Source: an uncultured Erysipelotrichaceae bacterium (lineage in GTDB: Bacteria > Bacillota_I > Bacilli_A > RF39 > UBA660). From it: 16,818 nucleotides of DNA. The position numbers and the translations under genes are program-made. Shown here one piece after another: positions 14,334 through 16,818 of this stretch; positions within the stretch are counted from its first letter, which is position 1; every line of letters begins with the position of its first letter. Under the pieces are notes generated by a model. It did not search any database. It was given only the letters and a program-made list of their open reading frames with translations, and was not told the origin of the DNA. The stretch spans positions 1 to 16,818 of the forward strand of contig CACXJP010000044.1 in NCBI GenBank assembly GCA_902768065.1, given 5' to 3'.

Positions 14334-14675
14334 CTATTTTTTAACTTTTTTGCTTTTAAATATTCCTGTTAATCCTCCTACAATGATAATTAGAATAGGT
14401 ATTAAAATTGCTACTCCAACTGTAAAATAATTTACTGAAGCGTCAATTAATTCTGGTATTGGTCCAAAAAATTCAACTGATGGGCTATTGGCTTTTGAAG
14501 AATAGTGTAAAGTCATTATTATTCCATAAATAATAAACGGAAGTTCAAGTAAAGTGACTATACCAGCTACCAAAAGAGTATTATCAACATACTCATCATC
14601 ACCATTGTTTTCAATTGCTTGAACATTATTATCTTTAGTTTCAATCAATTGTTTATCAGCTTTAGTCTGAATCAA
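14334..14675 (-). CDS. Membrane part of a split zinc-ribbon/two-helix protein
   Basis: The frame gives 113 aa from an unconvincing TTG at 14675: the AGGAG upstream is only three bases away. Two hydrophobic segments are clear: TLLVAGIVTLLELPFIIYGI (about 33-52) and FTVGVAILIPILIIIVGGLT (about 84-103), with a basic KSKKVKK tail. It lies one frame away from the zinc-ribbon reading frame at 14672-14773. A single -1 shift in the A8 run at 14683-14690 joins the two as a 146-aa protein (zinc ribbon, linker, two membrane helices), a layout common in Firmicutes. The biological product is therefore probably the fusion. Function unknown. Confidence 0.7.
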   Translation of the reverse strand: MIQTKADKQLIETKDNNVQAIENNGDDEYVDNTLLVAGIVTLLELPFIIYGIIMTLHYSSKANSPSVEFFGPIPELIDASVNYFTVGVAILIPILIIIVGGLTGIFKSKKVKK

Positions 14676-14773
14676 TTGCTCCTTTTTTTTCTATAGTTAT
14701 CTTTTAAGTTATTTCCACAATATATGCAAAATGAACTTTCATCCACATCTCTACCACATCTGTTACACTTCAT
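14672..14773 (-). CDS. Zinc-ribbon N-terminal part of the same split gene
   Basis: This is a 33-aa frame: MKCNRCGRDVDESSFCIYCG then NNLKDNYRKKRSN and TGA. Cys3, Cys6, Cys16 and Cys19 form a classic C-x2-C ... C-x2-C zinc ribbon. The frame passes through a run of eight A (14683-14690, minus strand), read as AGA AAA AAA AGG. A -1 slip on A AAA AAA gives AAG GAG CAA TTG and enters the membrane-protein frame without a stop. AGGAGATG lies upstream of ATG 14773 at long spacing. It is too short to be a standalone zinc-ribbon protein with an obvious role, which supports the fusion reading. Confidence 0.75.
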   Translation of the reverse strand: MKCNRCGRDVDESSFCIYCGNNLKDNYRKKRSN

Positions 14774-14797
14774 AAAATCAACATCTCCTATATTTTA

Positions 14798-14806
14798 ATT
14801 ATAACA
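14798..14806 (-). promoter_or_regulatory. Extended -10 of the zinc-ribbon gene
   Basis: On the minus strand TGTTATAAT (14806-14798), about 25 bases before ATG 14773. Confidence 0.65.
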
Positions 14807-14864
14807 TAAGGAAAAAATATAAGTGCAAAGAACTATTATTATTTTATTTATTAATGAAATGTTG

Positions 14865-14870
14865 TATAAT
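14865..14870 (+). promoter_or_regulatory. -10 hexamer of the unknown/transglutaminase pair
   Basis: TATAAT at 14865-14870; no clear -35. AGGGGAAG (14881-14888) is the ribosome site before ATG 14894. Confidence 0.55.
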
Positions 14871-14893
14871 ATAGTGCTACAGGGGAAGATAGT

Positions 14894-15394
14894 ATGAAAA
14901 AAATAAAGAATTTAGAATTATTTCATATACATGATGATAAATTCTTTCATAGTAATTTGTGGAATGTAGGAAATTGCTTTGAAATAAATAATAATTATGA
15001 TAGTTTATTCGGTAATGAAATGGAAGGATTAGATAGGGAAGGTGCATTGCTATCCAATGATCCTATCTTTAGAAGAGAAATTGACTTAGAAGAAATAAGA
15101 AAAGAAAAATATCCAGGGATAATTAGCAGATTTCACTGTATATGGTTATGTGATGATACAACACTTCCATATTGGATAGGTCAAATTCCAGGAAAGATAT
15201 ATCGGGTATCCGCAACAGGAATAATATTTGAAAGCAGCGATAATTTTCTATGTGGTGAAGAAGAAAGAGAATATGATGAAATAAAAAAGAATTGTTATAA
15301 ATATTGGGAAGCTCCCTTCAAAACAGATATGGATTATTTAACAAAAGAAATTTTATTTCAAGGAAAAATAAAGGTATTAGAAAGAACTGATTAA
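14894..15394 (+). CDS. Unknown 166-aa protein, perhaps DUF2441-like
   Basis: I can only place this protein loosely. It opens with LELFHIHDDKFFHSNLWNVGNCF (8-30), has a central ISRFHCIWLCDDTTLPYWIG and a KIYRVSATGIIFESSD segment, and ends with a short charged tail. The His-containing strand near the start and the YRVSATG strand recall DUF2441-type proteins, but this is from memory and weak. No membrane segment is seen. Its stop is one base before the start of the transglutaminase-fold gene, so the two are probably translationally coupled and act together. It is 631 bases downstream of tRNA-Arg. Its origin by transfer cannot be shown. Confidence 0.75.
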   Translation: MKKIKNLELFHIHDDKFFHSNLWNVGNCFEINNNYDSLFGNEMEGLDREGALLSNDPIFRREIDLEEIRKEKYPGIISRFHCIWLCDDTTLPYWIGQIPGKIYRVSATGIIFESSDNFLCGEEEREYDEIKKNCYKYWEAPFKTDMDYLTKEILFQGKIKVLERTD

Positions 15395-15395
15395 T

Positions 15396-16358
15396 ATGGA
15401 TTTTTATAATGAATTAATAAATTTATCCGATTTTGAAATAGATTACTTGGTAGAACAAAGAGTAAAATATCTAGACGACGGAAAAACAAGTGAAAATGAT
15501 TTTATTGGTTATAAAGCAGATAATAACACAATAAAAAAAGAGGTTGAGACAACCGAGTCTGGTAGAAGCTATGGCATAGAAATGAGATGCTTTCACTCAG
15601 GTTATATTAAGGAAAACACAAAAATAATATATGGAATGATTTATGATGGTGATGGAAATATATCCAATGATGGAAATTACTACTATATAGATAATCATGA
15701 TTATATAAAGGATTTTTGTAAATATATTTCTAAAATTGAAATATCTAATGAGTATGAATTGTTTGAGTATTTATTAGACTTTCTGAAAGAGTATTTTGGA
15801 TTTTTTGAACAAATAGGAAGAAGCGAGATGTTTAAATTACTAGTAGATAACTATGGGAAAAATATAAATCCAATTAATGAACATGGGCTTTCTTGGTTTA
15901 AAGGTAAAGGAAATGCTCTTTGTACAGAATACTCTATAATGGCTCAGAATATTTTGAGTTTTTTTGGAATTGATAGTTTCTTGGTAATTGGAACAATAAA
16001 AACAGGTGATGAAAAATCATCAGGGCATGCATATAATTTAGTAAAAATATATGATGAAGAAGGTGATGAAAAAAATCTATTAGTAGATTTTTGTAATCAT
16101 GTAAATACATATGATACAAGATTTAGATTAATTGCACCATCACCTTTTATAGAACAATTAGATTATATTGATCAAGAATTTGTAAATAGATTGGTAAATA
16201 ACGAAATGCATCTAATATTTGAAGATTATAACTATATGGTTATAGGAAATACTTTAGCAAAGATATCATATGAAAGGAATAGAGATTACTATATAAGTGG
16301 AGATATTTATTATGGCGATGATGTAAAAAAATGTAAAAAGAAGAAAAGAGACAAATAA
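15396..16358 (+). CDS. Transglutaminase-fold (Cys-His-Asp) protein
   Basis: The 320-aa protein has the ordered triad of the transglutaminase-like/papain-like superfamily in its C-terminal half: Cys176 in KGNALCTEYSIMA, His211 in SGHAYNLVKI, and Asp231 in LLVDFCN. Residues 1-150 are a separate region with no recognised motif. Family members hydrolyse peptide bonds or crosslink proteins, and some are bacterial toxins or peptidases. The substrate is unknown. No signal peptide is present, so it should act inside the cell unless exported otherwise. It is coupled to the preceding unknown gene (one-base gap). The C-terminal tail is strongly basic (KKCKKKKRDK). Confidence 0.75.
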   Translation: MDFYNELINLSDFEIDYLVEQRVKYLDDGKTSENDFIGYKADNNTIKKEVETTESGRSYGIEMRCFHSGYIKENTKIIYGMIYDGDGNISNDGNYYYIDNHDYIKDFCKYISKIEISNEYELFEYLLDFLKEYFGFFEQIGRSEMFKLLVDNYGKNINPINEHGLSWFKGKGNALCTEYSIMAQNILSFFGIDSFLVIGTIKTGDEKSSGHAYNLVKIYDEEGDEKNLLVDFCNHVNTYDTRFRLIAPSPFIEQLDYIDQEFVNRLVNNEMHLIFEDYNYMVIGNTLAKISYERNRDYYISGDIYYGDDVKKCKKKKRDK

Positions 16359-16383
16359 TCCAATATTTTTTTAGCAAATTAAA

Positions 16384-16392
16384 TGATATAAT
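16384..16392 (+). promoter_or_regulatory. Extended -10 of the SDR gene
   Basis: TGATATAAT at 16384-16392. AGAGGG lies shortly before ATG 16424. Confidence 0.65.
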
Positions 16393-16423
16393 TAACCTGA
16401 GAATAAAGAAAGAGGGTTTTTAT

Positions 16424-16818
16424 ATGTTTAATTTAAAAGGTAAAGTAGCAGTAATTACAGGAGCATCTTCTGGCTTAGGAAAACAAATGGCAAGAGGATT
16501 TGCATCTCAAGGAGCTGATTTAGTAATAATTGCTAGAAGAATAGAAAAATTGTTAGAATTAAAAGAAGAATTAAAAAGAGATTACTATGGAATTAAAATA
16601 TTACCAATTAAATGTGATGTAACAAAAACTAGTGATATAGATATAGCTGCAGAATTGGCAGAAAGTGAATATGAACACATTGATATATTGGTAAATTGTG
16701 CTGGTTCTGCTAAAAATGCTGGCGTTTTAAATATGACAGATGAAGAATGGGATTTTACAATTAGTACAGATCAAACATCAGTATTTAAAATGACAAGAGC
16801 ATTTGCAAATATTATGAA
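16424..16818 (+). CDS. Short-chain dehydrogenase/reductase, 5' part
   Basis: The first 131 codons are present; the gene runs off the window. The Rossmann nucleotide-binding motif TGASSGLG (13-20) begins the protein, an ARR at about 42-44 suggests NADP preference, a CDVT segment follows, and VNCAGSAKNAG carries the conserved NAG-like motif. Such enzymes reduce or oxidise alcohols and carbonyls with NAD(P)H. The central EEWDFTISTDQTSVFKMTRA recalls gluconate 5-dehydrogenase-like or FabG-like members, but the catalytic Ser and YxxxK lie beyond the window, so the substrate is open. AGAGGG and an extended -10 support ATG 16424. Confidence 0.9.
   Translation, partial: MFNLKGKVAVITGASSGLGKQMARGFASQGADLVIIARRIEKLLELKEELKRDYYGIKILPIKCDVTKTSDIDIAAELAESEYEHIDILVNCAGSAKNAGVLNMTDEEWDFTISTDQTSVFKMTRAFANIM

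Overview
The window comes from a very AT-rich, low-GC Gram-positive bacterium (Firmicutes; Bacilli or Clostridia-like). The signs are near-consensus Shine-Dalgarno sites (AGGAGG), many TGnTATAAT extended -10 promoters, AGA as the usual arginine codon, and a peptidoglycan-binding SpoIID-type protein of the kind found in these groups. TGG encodes Trp and TGA ends a small reading frame, so the standard bacterial code applies rather than the Mycoplasma code. No species can be named.

Layout. 1-452: 3' end of a phage-tail-lysozyme-type wall hydrolase. 522-1850: a large unknown protein. 1860-2952 (minus): yidD overlapping a TroA/ZnuA-type solute-binding lipoprotein whose usual metal ligands are all replaced. 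3073-3744: rnc (RNase III). 3750-4877: a complete retron, with its own promoter, an msr-msd noncoding RNA (about 3765-3913), a retron reverse transcriptase and a terminator. 4912-6428: a separately promoted operon of a 137-aa unknown protein, a Cys-rich small protein and an NrtR-like Nudix regulator, with a 22-bp direct repeat around its promoter. 6487-7533: an alpha/beta-hydrolase-fold protein. 7580-10009: a cell-wall cassette (four-LysM protein, small unknown protein, SpoIID plus peptidoglycan-binding repeats). Its first two genes have good ribosome sites but no ATG, GTG or TTG start. 10066-11827: two unknown genes, each with its own promoter and terminator. 12009-14162: an RNase J2-like gene broken by one missing base, plus a membrane-anchored protein. 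14188-14262: tRNA-Arg(CCU). 14334-14773 (minus): a zinc-ribbon/two-helix membrane protein split at an A8 run. 14894-16358: an unknown protein coupled to a transglutaminase-fold protein. 16424-end: the start of an SDR dehydrogenase.

The most interesting item is the retron. Its RNA can be drawn in full by eye: a1/a2 pairing, two msr hairpins and a 67-nt msd hairpin just upstream of a YSDD reverse transcriptase. No known retron effector is fused to it or next to it. The nearest genes are the unknown/Cys-rich/NrtR-like trio, so either this retron has an undescribed partner or it is an effector-less unit inserted after rnc. The several disrupted or start-less frames (RNase J, zinc-ribbon protein, two cell-wall genes) need checking against raw reads before they are read as biology.
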